Below are positions 1 to 9,503 of a stretch of 64,000 bases of DNA, in pieces. The notes beneath the pieces are model-generated. The model saw nothing but the letters and a program-made list of their open reading frames with translations, made no database searches and was not told the origin of the DNA. Within the stretch, counting starts at the first letter, position 1, and the number at the start of each line of letters is the position of its first letter. Origin of the DNA: Fennellomyces sp. T-0311. Lineage: Eukaryota; Mucoromycota; Mucoromycetes; Mucorales; Lichtheimiaceae. The stretch is from contig JALLLT010000035.1 in the NCBI GenBank assembly GCA_025266875.1, positions 248,001-312,000 of the forward strand, given 5' to 3'. The translations under genes and the position numbers were made by a program.

Positions 1-847
1 GAGGAGTTATCAAGTGATGGTCAAGACGACGAGCGCAGCATTGACGACGAGCGCAGCATTGACGACGAGTACAGCAGCGATGGCAATCGTGGTAATGTAT
101 ACAACAATAATGATGATATACGCCTGGCCGAAGACATACGCCCCATGCAAACCCCTGGCCTGCTCGATGAAGTAGACGATTCGCTTTCTGGCTATCTTTC
201 TGAGCCTGATGAGAACTATTTTCAAAAGAAGCCTTCCTTGGACACTGCACTATCAAGTGAAAATGATGAAAGCGAACCCGGGGTTGACATACAGAAGGCG
301 CGGAAGTATAACAAATTGACCACAGCTTCCACAGGTCGCAATGGTATACAGAAGGCGTCACCAGTTAAATATAACAAGCAGAAGTCAACAGCTAGGGCTA
401 TGCAACAGTTACAAACGGGGTCATCTGGAGAAAGCAGCAATGCAAGGATTGTTCGTAAGCGTAAGTCATTCCAAAGTATTGGGCATTATCTTTAAGAAGC
501 ATAGTACTAATATTTATTCCACTTCAAAGCGGAAGCAGCTACTATCCTTAAGGAGCAAAACCCGAATCAAGGTATTAGAGTGATTGGAGTGCACGATGGC
601 ACATGTTTGAATGGAGCTAGGGAATTAAACATTGGTGTTTAAAATTTTAGGAACCAAGAGGAAACCGGGAAGGCCAAAGAAATCCGAGTCTGCCAAGGAC
701 ACGGATAGTAATCAGCCCACTCCTCAAAAGCGGCGTGGTAGGCCGCCCAAGAGAATTGAAACCGAGCTCGATAAGGACCATATTTACGAATCCATACGCA
801 AAGGAAAACCTGTAAAAAAGCGCAAGTATACAAAGGCGCCGAAATGA
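1..847 (+). CDS. AT-hook protein, 5' partial, three exons visible
   Basis: The frame is open from base 1, so the start lies outside the window. My model is exon 1-460, intron 461-529 (GTAAGT donor, TACTAA branch point), exon 530-571, intron 572-650, exon 651-847. Phases agree at both junctions. The N-terminal part is acidic and Ser/Asp-rich and includes an 18-bp tandem repeat. The C-terminal exon carries two AT-hook cores, KRKPGRPKK and KRRGRPPKR, followed by a basic tail (KKRKYTKAPK). AT-hooks bind the minor groove of AT-rich DNA, so a nuclear DNA-binding role is likely. About 300 bp downstream lies the AT-rich end of a CAC-terminal transposon, so the gene is probably cargo of that element. 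The family is otherwise unrecognised. Confidence 0.6.
25..75 (+). repeat. 18-bp coding tandem repeat, about 2.8 copies
   Basis: GACGACGAGCGCAGCATT is repeated at 25-42 and 43-60, with a diverged partial copy at 61-75. It encodes an acidic DDERSI repeat inside the AT-hook gene. The unit keeps the reading frame. Confidence 0.85.
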
Positions 848-974
848 AGGGTTTAGAACACGGCACGATGGAATAAAAGGAGGTAAATAGTGTGTGTAGC
901 AACAACAGTTTATATAGTGCTATGGAAGTGTTATGAGCAATAGCAATAAATAGTCATTACATACCATAAACATT

Positions 975-1156
975 TAAAATGCATGCGCGACAATATTGAT
1001 ATATTTGAAAAATATTCGCTTCTTTTCACATTTTTGAAAAATATTCAAAATCGATATTCGAAATATATTCAGCACATATTCAAAACAATCCAAAAATAAA
1101 AATGTGAAAATTTTAACATCCCGCGAATATATTCTGAATTTATTTTTTCTATAGTG
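975..1156. mobile_element. Right end of a CAC-terminal DNA transposon
   Basis: This AT-rich block is full of AATATTC / GAATATT motifs and ends in CTATAGTG at 1156; read inward on the minus strand it begins CACTATAG. The layout of a CAC-type terminus with clustered subterminal repeats matches the elements at 3746-5400 and 16449-17918. The left end would lie outside the window, and the AT-hook gene at 1-847 would be inside. CACTA/KDZ-like affiliation is an inference from termini only; no transposase is visible. Confidence 0.45.
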
Positions 1157-1284
1157 ATTCGGTGTTCATATTGAGCGCTACAGTTTCAGTTTCGGGCATA
1201 TTGTTGTAGGATCGACATCGCTACGGACTGTCCAAAAGGGGATAGATATTAGTTTTAATAGGAAGCGCCAACTATTAGAGGTTA

Positions 1285-2190
1285 CTAAAGGCATACTGCA
1301 CAACTCCATTCATAGGGAGCGTCATTGATGAATAGTACCAAGGGAATCAAGGTGTCTTTGCTTTTGGCAAGTAACGGCACCACATCCTGCAATTCGTAAG
1401 AATGGTGTACTTCATACTGGACAGTGTATAAGCCAGGTGGTTTTCGATAATAATCGTCCTTGAGCGAGGCAGAGAGCACATTAAAGTCATCGCCAACAAG
1501 CATGTATCTGAATAATGGGCAGTGCTTGTTGATCAGTGCCAGGATATTTGATTCACATCTGTACATCTTTAATATTTCCAGCTGCAGACAGCAAAAATAG
1601 CAGCTGCTCTGGTATGCGGTCAGAAAGTGGCGATGTGAGGTGAAAGCTTTCCAAATTCTGCTAACCACTGAGCGGGGATGATCCCAATGTTGATGTGCAA
1701 CATCGTAGCCATTGCCAAGTAGTTCGATCGCCTTAGATTCGGGTATAAAGACTTGATTGCATCCAGTCGAACCAATGACATACGCTGATTTCTGTCTCTT
1801 GGGTATATAATTCCATGAAATATGATAGCTATTTTTGTTAACGTGTGCTGTACGAGCAGCCCATAACCAGATTCAAGGATTCTGACAGCCGCTTGTAATA
1901 TATGACCAGCAGTCTGCCTTTCCTGGCTGGTATTCAATCGCCTTCGTTGTATCTGCCATTGCATCCACATTCCTCCCTTAAGTATTCATTGATTAGAGAA
2001 GCACACACGAGCTTGCCTGATCAAGAGAAGCAGGTGATCGTGGCAATTTCGCTATCATAGCCAGAAAATGCAACAGAACACTGTCGGATTAGATCGTTGA
2101 TCATGTCATCTCCAACTTCGACTTTTCTTCCAAGATTTTGTCGTTTATATCGCTCGTCATTTAGAATTGTTTCGGCATGCCGTTTGGACA
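1285..2190 (-). pseudogene. Decayed TPR/F-box/LRR family gene
   Basis: Read on the minus strand, several frames give fragments resembling the intact family member at 34545-36668. They include a DMINDLIRQC segment like its DAIDTLIHHC, a TKAIEYQP segment like its TPR region, and LRR-like stretches (ILALINKHCPLFRYML; PLLAKSKDTLIPLVL, compare FFTKSKNTLKTLEL). Stops and frame changes separate the pieces and no continuous splice model was found. It is probably an old broken copy. It lies between two transposon-rich stretches. Confidence 0.5.
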
Positions 2191-2808
2191 CTCTAGGTGC
2201 TTGTAAAAACAGAACCGCTGAATCATTTGGCCTCTGAAAAGTAACCTTTATCTGTGCAATCGTGTATTAATACTTTGAATGCGATTTACGTGTGGATATA
2301 AAATGGTTGAAAGACGACTGTAGTCGTGAAAGCTTTCGTTGAACATCCTTCTATTCACTTAGACATCGATAAGCATCAATATTTACAGGAATACTGATAT
2401 GGCCATCCGTCATTAGTCCGTGCTGCATATTTCACTGGAAACATCAACAGATCAGAATATAGGACGTGCCCTTGACTTTGCTATATGAGCCACCCTCTTT
2501 TGAAGTGGTCCTATATCCAATATAGTGCACTGTAAGCTTTTTCAAATGTATACAATGGAACCCCGTTTTTTGCACAGGCGGTTTTTCAGAAAATGTAGTG
2601 TAAAAACTGAGGGTGTGCAAAAACCGGGGTGAATTGGCAAAGAAGTTGAGATAGTTGGCGAGATCTTGATGCAAAAAGCGGAGGTACCCAAAAAGCGAGA
2701 GTAGCGGAATTGATAATAACTAAAGTATATGTAGAGATGAACAAATATATTTGCTATTGCAGCTTTGGCTAAACTTGAATATAAACAGTATTATGCGATG
2801 CATGTTTA
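2191..2808. other. Intergenic, contains a hairpin-like inverted repeat
   Basis: No supportable gene. ACCCCGTTTTTTGCACA at 2560-2576 is the near-perfect inverse of 2614-2630 (one mismatch), and further AAAAAGCG motifs follow to about 2705. This resembles terminal repeats of a pogo/Fot1-like DNA element remnant, but no transposase is present. Confidence 0.4.
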
Positions 2809-3092
2809 TTATTTCGGCGTTTCACAATACAAGTTGCTGTCTCCAGTCCAGGATTTCAAATACTCGTTACCGGATTGTACAGCAGTGGCCCTTCTGTCAC
2901 CAAAATAGTTTCCGACAAGGCAAGCGTTCAGTTGACAATTAAAACTTAAGCATCAACTCTATTCGAATTCCTGCAGCATTCTCGAAGCTTGGCTTGGCCT
3001 CCATTAGTATGACAGGAGTATTCCTGAGCTTTGGGTAGCTTCGAAAGCGCTAATAAAAGGGTTGCTAAGAAGAGTCCAGATAGTAGCTTCAT
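2809..3092 (-). pseudogene. Cysteine-rich secreted peptide, frameshifted paralog
   Basis: It begins with a typical secretion signal (MKLLSGLFLATLLLALSKLP) and continues into an LRECCRNS motif equivalent to the LRRCCQN of the intact paralogs at 13619-13897 and 15443-15718. A stop at 2946-2948 ends the first frame. The C-terminal half (a QSGNEYLK segment and a last Cys) continues in a neighbouring frame, consistent with a one-base deletion. Two family cysteines are also replaced (Gly in the FC position, Trp in the RSC position), which argues for real decay rather than only a sequencing error. Function of the family is unknown. Confidence 0.6.
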
Positions 3093-3745
3093 ATCAAGAG
3101 AGATGGTACGTACAGACTTTTACTGTCCACTGATTTTATACTTTTCTTACCTAAAATTATACTATACTCCTTAATTGCTATTCTATATATGTGTTTTATA
3201 GCTAAAAATTATATAGGGCTTATACAACATGCAGCGGCTGAGTGTACAGATCAACGAAACAGCCGATGGCTTCTTGGGCATTTTATTGCTTCATTAATAG
3301 TTCCGTAGTAATTTTAATGAGCATAGGACGCAGCTATGTACTTGGTTCACTTAGCAATCACATTCAAAAAGGCCGTAGCAACAGGAATATACAAGATGTT
3401 GTATATGTTATCTCTTAAAAATCTCTATAGAGATCTATTAAGCTTAGTATTTGTAAGGGTGTATTTTTGCGCCATGCAGGTTGGCGTCCTTGATAAAGTT
3501 TATGTTATCGGTCCCAAAGGACCATCCAATGCAAATACTATCACAAAGTTAACGTTGTATACTAGTTTATGTGTTCAGTAGGTATCTAATATGCAAGTTA
3601 GACTTAGGATCGAGAGCAGCTTCTCGACAGAAATCAGCAAGTGAAAATGATGCAATGTATTACGATGCATTTTAGCAAAGAAAAAAGGATGTAAAATCAA
3701 ACCTCAGTACGCAGGTACCGCTTAAGGCCTTAGCGTTCCAAGTAA
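3093..3745. other. Intergenic stretch without a supportable gene
   Basis: AT-rich sequence with short open frames only. None has a recognisable domain or a convincing splice context. It ends at the left terminus of the next element. Confidence 0.5.
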
Positions 3746-4315
3746 CACGGTGGGAAACTCTTATGCAGAAAATATTCAATTTTTATTCAAATATATGAAT
3801 ATTCAAAAACTGCCACTTTCGAATATTTTCTGAATATTTCTTGAATATTTGATTTAGCAGAGGATGAATATTTGCTGAATATTTGCTGAATATTTGAATA
3901 TTGCTCGGCCCTGTGTTATTGCTTTGGAGGCACGTATGTCATTTTTTTATTTGGAATACACAGTACATAAACTAATGATGATCAATATCTATGTAGATTT
4001 AGGGCCTCGTTTTCTTTTGTTTGGCCTCTGTAACCCCTCTTGATTATTCGTGGTAACTATGACTTTCATGGGTCAAAAGAGAAACGCTTTTATGTATACA
4101 AGAGTTTCTTACCTTCACTATTGTTCCATGGCCGTAGTACTCGCTGTTCAACCCGATTTGCTTGGCGAGCAGTATTATCTAGAATTTATTATACTAGAAT
4201 ACTTGAATACGTTACTTACAAATGCCTTCTTGACTTCCGTTTATTTGATATTACCATTCGTAATAGCTTGATCAGCAGACTGTAAGAAGCCACTACAAAA
4301 TAAATCAATGCATTA

Positions 4316-4519
4316 ATGGAAAAACTTAACGCTATTCCTCGATTCACAATTATCTTGATGCTCTCATTCTCATTGTTGGCAGGTACTTCAGGAACTTCAG
4401 AAACTTCGCCGCAAGATACTTCGGGTACTTCATTGGATGTACCATTATCATTGTTCGCTAATGTTCAATTGTACCCTTGCGTAAAAAAGTTCGACTCTAA
4501 AATGACCACCACTTACTAG
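4316..4519 (+). CDS. Small putative secreted peptide, doubtful
   Basis: A 67-codon frame begins at an ATG. It has a hydrophobic N-terminal segment (IILMLSFSLLAG) that could be a signal peptide, then a Thr/Ser/Gly-rich stretch (GTSGTSETSPQDTSGTS). It lies inside the 3746-5400 element, on the strand opposite to the coiled-coil gene. Nothing recognisable; it may be chance. Confidence 0.2.
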   Translation: MEKLNAIPRFTIILMLSFSLLAGTSGTSETSPQDTSGTSLDVPLSLFANVQLYPCVKKFDSKMTTTY

Positions 4520-4644
4520 CACTCTCCTTTGTATTCCCCCAAGCATTCACCATCAGTAACTGAGCACCAGGAACCTTCGCGCGCGGACAAAAGATACTGG
4601 TCACAAACGCAGGTTTCAGGTGCTTCTGTGGCTGCCTCTTTTTG

Positions 4645-5190
4645 CTAGGGGTTAAGATTGTTCCAACTCGTTGATTCAGAAAGTTGCAAAGTGGTTTGGA
4701 TCTTCTGTGCTGTCGCTATAGTGTAATGAACCACATTGCTCTTGAACGTGAGAAAATATGTCTCTTTCCAATACTCAGCACCTTTGTTTCGTACCATGAT
4801 CTTCTTGCCTAGTTGCCTGTATAGCATCCAAGGAAATTGTCTGGTGGAACCGTTGTCATATTTTGGATGCGCGTAATTTCGAGAGAAAGCTATATCCTTG
4901 AAGGGCTTGACAGCCACAATACCTGTGATAGCTGGAACCTCAGTATTGGCGCTGATGGTGTTATATTTGGACTTCATTTCAACAACTTCATGCTCAACTG
5001 CTCGAATTCGTGTCGAAATAATGGAAATCTCTTGCTTCAGTGTCGATACTGTGGTTTCCATGCTGCTGACATCCGTGTGGAGTGAAGAAACTTCATTCGC
5101 TAGGTACTGGAGCGAGGAGGTAACTGTAGAAAAGCTTTGCATTAATACAACAAGAGGGTTTTGTTCGACATTCGTTAGCAGATTGTTCAT
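4645..5190 (-). CDS. Transposon-borne coiled-coil protein, unknown function
   Basis: A single uninterrupted frame of 181 codons from the first ATG (5190); the frame extends upstream only through non-ATG codons. Residues about 25-80 form a heptad-like helical region (LANEVSSLHTDVSSMETT, then TLKQEISIISTRIRAVEH), so it probably oligomerises. The C-terminal half is globular-looking and aromatic/basic (PWMLYRQLGKK, KGAEYWKETYF) and could bind a partner or DNA, but I recognise no domain. It is the largest gene inside the 3746-5400 element, between its subterminal repeat arrays. By analogy with accessory proteins of CACTA elements it could bind the element ends; this is inference. Confidence 0.5.
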   Translation of the reverse strand: MNNLLTNVEQNPLVVLMQSFSTVTSSLQYLANEVSSLHTDVSSMETTVSTLKQEISIISTRIRAVEHEVVEMKSKYNTISANTEVPAITGIVAVKPFKDIAFSRNYAHPKYDNGSTRQFPWMLYRQLGKKIMVRNKGAEYWKETYFLTFKSNVVHYTIATAQKIQTTLQLSESTSWNNLNP

Positions 5191-5400
5191 TGTAGTGTGT
5201 ATTGAATTGAGAAGAGGAACTCGCAACGATGATAAGTAAACAAAAAAAAATTAAACTGATTACGTTGACCAAAAACCCCCTGAAACCACTTTCTCCCTCA
5301 AAGCTTTATTCGAAAAATATTTGATTTTTGCATATCTGAATACTGGGATATTCAGGTTTTGAAGGTCTGAATATTTCCTGCATAGAAATTTTCCACCGTG

Positions 5401-6171
5401 ATCAGCGCCTATCAAGACTTAAATCTCATATACTATCTACAGAATTACTGGTCTCTGGCGAAAAAACGAACACAGGTATCAATCACGTCTACTTTGCAAG
5501 CTGTCGCACCAAAACTGCTTTTCAGTGGTAATACTTACGACTCGCTTGCGTTTCAAAACAATCGCTCCGCCAAGCCGTCGTATTTTGTTACAGTAATGTT
5601 ACCAGTCGACCTCAATGCAAGAAGACGAAGAGCGAAATGTGTGGACTCCTGGAGAAGGTTTTTCTGTGAGATCGAACTTTTTTGTCCACGAATTTGAAGG
5701 TACATGTGCACATATTGGTGCTCATCCACCTAATATCTTTTGGTCCTTAAGCGAGCAAAAGATGCTGTGTGTGGTGAACATTATTGAGAACGTGCAACTG
5801 ACGATGTTGGGGCGCGTTATGGAACGACTCAGAATGGTACAAGACGATACGTTACGGAAGTTCAGTATATTGAAGGGTTTGCTGGGATGCTTAGATCGTC
5901 GAGCTATGGGGATAGGGTTTATTATCTGTATAAAGGTATGGATCTGGGCAGCACGCAACTTGGAAGCACTGCAAACCACTTAGTATACAACTTCAACGAA
6001 TAAAGCTGAGTATTTGCGTTACCTGATATAAATTACCATATTTTATAGTACAGTATGTAATACATTTATAGCAGGAAATAACATGAGTTAACAAGCTATA
6101 ACAAGCTGAGTTTTCCACTGAAATTACTCGACAAGAAATAACAAGAATTAACACGATTCTTTCCCATAGTG
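5401..6171 (+). other. Fragment of another element ending in a CAC-type terminus
   Basis: 5401-5983 holds two overlapping open frames with no recognisable domain, possibly parts of a broken gene. 6080-6171 carries repeated ATAACAAG / TTAACA motifs and ends in CCCATAGTG at 6171 (CACTATGGG read inward). This looks like the right end of a third CAC-terminal element, possibly split by the insertion at 3746-5400. No matching left end was found. Confidence 0.35.
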
Positions 6172-6288
6172 TATATATATCTGTATTTAGTTATCTCACT
6201 CTTTCTACTTCTGTTATTTCAACCTACATTGTGGACTGCGTCTCACACAGAATTTCTTTACACAAGCAATTTCCTTTTACAGCAACGT
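6172..6288 (-). repeat. Truncated copy of the 29.8-kb dispersed element
   Basis: Read on the minus strand from 6288, ACGTTGCTGTAAAAGG and about 110 further bases match the start of the element at 29800-30301 (ACGTTGTTGTAAAAGG...), with scattered differences. The copy stops exactly at the CAC-type terminus at 6171, implying that insertion or deletion there truncated it. Confidence 0.65.
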
Positions 6289-6504
6289 CTCTATAGGCTA
6301 GCAATGACTTGATGTATATAAGTATTATGCTGAAATAGACCACGGAAACAGTATTCTTCAAATTATCATTATTATATAGCAAAAAATAATTTGTGGTCAT
6401 GGTATTATTGACTTTTCTTACTCTGGAGTACATGTAATCCCGTGGGATCACTTGGTCTTTGGCTGAGGGCTCAGCCCGAAAGCCTCATTAGATTATCCGA
6501 ACAG

Positions 6505-6592
6505 AGGATAGATTGACTGTGTTACCATCTTTTCTTAATTTTATTCGAAATACAAAGTAGATTTCTGTGTAATATATGAACGATATCATCTT
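6505..6592. repeat. DIRS inverted terminal repeat, left copy
   Basis: Matches the inverse of 10476-10563 over about 86 bp with no mismatch seen by eye. Outside it, 6452-6504 is an extension found again, inverted, in the internal complementary region. Confidence 0.9.
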
Positions 6593-6651
6593 GAAATGAG
6601 AAATAGCGAGGTACGAAAGTAATAATAATAAATAATGGAGTGGGAGGGGGG

Positions 6652-6752
6652 ACAGTCAATCTATCCTCTGTTCGGATAATCTAATGAGGCTTTCGGGCTG
6701 AGCCCTCAGCCAAAGACCAATTATCCTTCAGAACGAGGATAGATTGACTGTG
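6652..6752. repeat. DIRS internal complementary region
   Basis: The left part inverts the element's left extremity and the right part (TTATCCTTCAGAACGAGG onward) inverts its right extremity, joined at 6720/6721. It also covers the stop codon of the recombinase gene at 6721. In DIRS elements this region templates the circle junction. Confidence 0.9.
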
Positions 6753-7737
6753 ATTCCAGAGCAATCGAAGTGAAGTCAGAGTTTGTTTCAGAAGACATGC
6801 GGTAAAAGTTTTGTAACACCTCTCGAGAGGACCATGAGCCATGGGTCATAATGTCGTCCACCGGAACGCCAGCACGAGCCGCACGAGAAGCGCCAACTGC
6901 TCGTAACTTGGGTTTACGTGTGCCTGGTGCCCGAGGAACGAGGTCATGCAGGCGGGCGATGTGATTGCTGATACATTGAGCCCCCACATGTTGATTCCAT
7001 TTGAGTTGGTGTCGAACCAAATAATTGATCGGTACACAATCGGGATTTGGGTGAGGATGCAGACATGACGCCGAGGCAATCCGAGATACGTATGATTTGA
7101 AAGTAGAGATTGGGCATAGCAGAGGATCCGGATGCGGGGTGATCGTAGGTTTGCGTATAATTAGTTGTCCTTTCCTTTTTTCTTTGGGAGCCACAATAGC
7201 CAAAACTAAACGGTGTTGTTCATCAAATGTGGTGCGATCTAAATCGATGCGTTCGATGTCTGACGGTCGTAGCATCCCACAGAGAGCCAAAAGCCAGCAA
7301 AGTTTGGCAGTGAGGTCCTTGACTGATAAATGTTCATTGTCGCCCAGTTCGCGAAGTTTGTTGAGTACCGGCGAGATGTCCAAGTTGTCATTGTTGGAAA
7401 TACGAAGGGTTTTTCGATTGAGGTTGGTGAAGAATGTCTTGTATAACCATGATGTGGTGATTGGAGAGTCTTGGGGAAACAACTGAAGAATCGCGCTGCG
7501 ATAATTTTCGCATGTGGTAGTTGTCCATTTGAGGTGTTTGTGTCCGTGCGAGAGAAAATTGACAAGGCTGGCGGCGGTTGGATCCAACAGGTCGAACTTT
7601 CGAATGTTGCAAAATTCCAGATAGTGATCGCGAACGCGTCGTTGTTGTTCGGTGTTGCGTGTTTTGGAAGGCGTGATGATTTCGAGGGCGTCGTTGTCTA
7701 GGTTGTCGATGTTGAGGCGGCGCAATTTATGCGCCAT
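6721..7737 (-). CDS. DIRS tyrosine recombinase
   Basis: 338 codons from the ATG at 7737; the same frame is open further upstream, but that part overlaps RT and Gag and is not coding-like. An N-terminal SAM-like core-binding part (RDHYLEFCNIRKFDLLDP, LVNFLSHGHKHLKW, YRSAILQLF) precedes the catalytic domain. Visible catalytic features are the first Arg in MLRPSDIERI, the central Arg-rich segment (LRAVGASRAARAG), the THGSW motif and the Tyr in EVLQNFYR. The enzyme would integrate the circular DNA copy. It overlaps the end of the RT frame by about 40 nt in another frame, as usual in DIRS. No stop or frameshift is seen, so it may be functional and able to act in trans. Confidence 0.9.
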   Translation of the reverse strand: MAHKLRRLNIDNLDNDALEIITPSKTRNTEQQRRVRDHYLEFCNIRKFDLLDPTAASLVNFLSHGHKHLKWTTTTCENYRSAILQLFPQDSPITTSWLYKTFFTNLNRKTLRISNNDNLDISPVLNKLRELGDNEHLSVKDLTAKLCWLLALCGMLRPSDIERIDLDRTTFDEQHRLVLAIVAPKEKRKGQLIIRKPTITPHPDPLLCPISTFKSYVSRIASASCLHPHPNPDCVPINYLVRHQLKWNQHVGAQCISNHIARLHDLVPRAPGTRKPKLRAVGASRAARAGVPVDDIMTHGSWSSREVLQNFYRMSSETNSDFTSIALESQSIYPRSEG

Positions 7738-9503
7738 GCTGCCAAGGTCCAATGTGGATTCCGTTCGAGTACGTTTGTCGCTTGACCGGGTGCCGGAAGA
7801 ACTGCTGACCGTGGGATTGGAAACGGGGGTGTCTGGCTCAAGGTCTTGAGGATGGGGAACCAGATTGCTGACGGCCACCAAGCGGTAATCAGTGTGAGCT
7901 TGGCGTGGTCTGTCTGAGCTTTCTGTATTACTCGTGGGAGTAAGTTCCATGGCGGGCATGCCCAACAAAGACCCAGGTTCGACCAATTGATCGTCATTGC
8001 ATCCATCGCTATCGCCTGCGGGTCCCAATTCCAGGAGACGAATTGATGAAGGTGGCTGTTCTTGCATGTAGCAAAGAGGTCTACTTGATGTGGGCCCCAA
8101 ATCGAATTCAGGTGGTGAAAGAAGCGGTGATCGATGGTCCACTCCAGTTGAGTGGTCCACTGGCGAGATGGAGCGTCGGCGGGGTTGAACGAGGATGGAA
8201 TGTATGCTAGAGTCAAGCGTGTTTGTGATTTCAGGCAATGTGTCCAAATCTTCTTGGCCAAATCCATGAGTGTTGTGGACCTCGTCCCCCCGAAATTGTT
8301 GATATAGGCAATCGTCGTCTGATTGTCGCAATAAATCCGTAAATGTTTGCCGATGAGTTGAGGATGTTTTACTGCGTGATAGATCACTTGGAGTTCTTTC
8401 CAATTGATATGTTGTTGGCGTTGTGCTGTGGTCCACTGACCAGACCATTGATGAGTTGCTGTCACCATCCCCCATGCTGTGTCTGACGCATCCGTGTACA
8501 CTTCCTCCTGTGGATGAGCGGGCAGGAAGCTGCTGCCATTCCAATGTCGAAGTTGGTGTTGCCACCATTGCAGTTCGAGTCGTGCTGCTGCTGTGAGAGT
8601 GACGTGTGCTGACCAAGGTTGCTGTTGACGTAAAGCTGAATTCTTGACTGCGAGTAGATGACGAGTTTGAAGTCTTGCTGGAAAGATGGCGGCCATGAGC
8701 GACTGCGCTTTGCCAATAAACGATGCCAGATTGCGTAGACTGACAGACGTTGCTTGGTGTAGTCGGGTCGCTTCCCGACGGATGTTGCGGATTTTGGTCT
8801 TTGGCGCCTCCAGCGTCATTGACCGTGTATTGATTTGAAATCCCAAATGTTCGATGCATTGAGTCGGGGTTAGAATGGATTTCTCTTGATTGATGAGGAA
8901 TCCTAGGGATTCCAGTTTCTGACGCACTAGGTGGGTGTGATGGTTGCATAATCTTTGATCCCGGGCTACCACAAGTAGATCGTCCAGGTAGAAACTGAGT
9001 CTGATGCCGCGGCGTCTGGCCCACTTCCCGATAGGGCGACATATCTTGGTGAACACCAGGGGACTTAGCGCGAGCCCGAAGCATAGCACTCTGAACTGAT
9101 AAACTTTTCCTTGCCAATGAAATTGTAGGAACCGGCGGGACGTTTTGAGGGTTTCCATTTTGAAGTGGCGGCGAGGTAGATAGTGATTGAGCGGGCGGAG
9201 ATTCAATATGGGGCGCAGGGCATCCGAGTTTTTCTTGGGAATTGTGAACAGCTGCGACCGGAAACCCGGGGAAGAGGCTGCAACTTCCTCGATGGCTTTT
9301 TGATAGAGGAGGTTTTGAATCTCGTTCTCGATCGCGAGCACGTCTTTTTGAGAATGCATGAATTGCTGAGGTAGTGCGGTTGTAGTTGGAGGTGGTGTGG
9401 TGAACGGAATGCGATATCCCTCTTGAATCACCCGACGTACCCATGTTTCGTCTGTTAATTTGGACCAAGCTTTGCGGAAGAGATGTAAACGGCCGCCTAC
9501 GCG
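7698..9503 (-). CDS. DIRS reverse transcriptase/RNase H, motif A deleted
   Basis: The frame has no obvious ATG and runs on from the Gag end, so expression by frameshift or reinitiation is likely. Recognisable parts in order are the RT fingers (FTIPKKNSDALRPILNLRPL), the palm motif B region (FGLALSPLVFTKI), the catalytic YLDD box (LSFYLDDLLVVA), then the RNase H domain (EVYTDASDTAWG; NWKELQVIYHA; YCDNQTTIAYIN). Where DIRS RTs normally carry a segment of roughly 25-30 residues with the motif A aspartate (a DLKDAY-type box), this copy goes straight from HFKMETLKT to RRFLQF near 9145-9165. The deletion is in frame. The enzyme should be catalytically dead, since motif A supplies a metal-binding Asp. 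Confidence 0.85.
   Translation of the reverse strand, partial: RVGGRLHLFRKAWSKLTDETWVRRVIQEGYRIPFTTPPPTTTALPQQFMHSQKDVLAIENEIQNLLYQKAIEEVAASSPGFRSQLFTIPKKNSDALRPILNLRPLNHYLPRRHFKMETLKTSRRFLQFHWQGKVYQFRVLCFGLALSPLVFTKICRPIGKWARRRGIRLSFYLDDLLVVARDQRLCNHHTHLVRQKLESLGFLINQEKSILTPTQCIEHLGFQINTRSMTLEAPKTKIRNIRREATRLHQATSVSLRNLASFIGKAQSLMAAIFPARLQTRHLLAVKNSALRQQQPWSAHVTLTAAARLELQWWQHQLRHWNGSSFLPAHPQEEVYTDASDTAWGMVTATHQWSGQWTTAQRQQHINWKELQVIYHAVKHPQLIGKHLRIYCDNQTTIAYINNFGGTRSTTLMDLAKKIWTHCLKSQTRLTLAYIPSSFNPADAPSRQWTTQLEWTIDHRFFHHLNSIWGPHQVDLFATCKNSHLHQFVSWNWDPQAIAMDAMTINWSNLGLCWACPPWNLLPRVIQKAQTDHAKLTLITAWWPSAIWFPILKTLSQTPPFPIPRSAVLPAPGQATNVLERNPHWTLAAWRINCAASTSTT

Larger units (their letters stand above)
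3746..5400. mobile_element. CAC-terminal DNA transposon, 1.66 kb, non-autonomous
   Basis: The left end begins CACGGTGGGAAACTCTTATG at 3746. The right end at 5400, read on the minus strand, begins CACGGTGGAAAATTTCTATG. The imperfect terminal inverted repeats run about 34 bp. Both ends carry clustered subterminal GAATATT/AATATTC motifs (3770-3905 and 5310-5372). No transposase is encoded. The interior holds a coiled-coil protein gene on the minus strand and a small plus-strand frame. No clear target-site duplication is seen (AGTAA on the left, ATCAG on the right). The family resembles CACTA/KDZ-type elements by its ends only. Confidence 0.7.
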
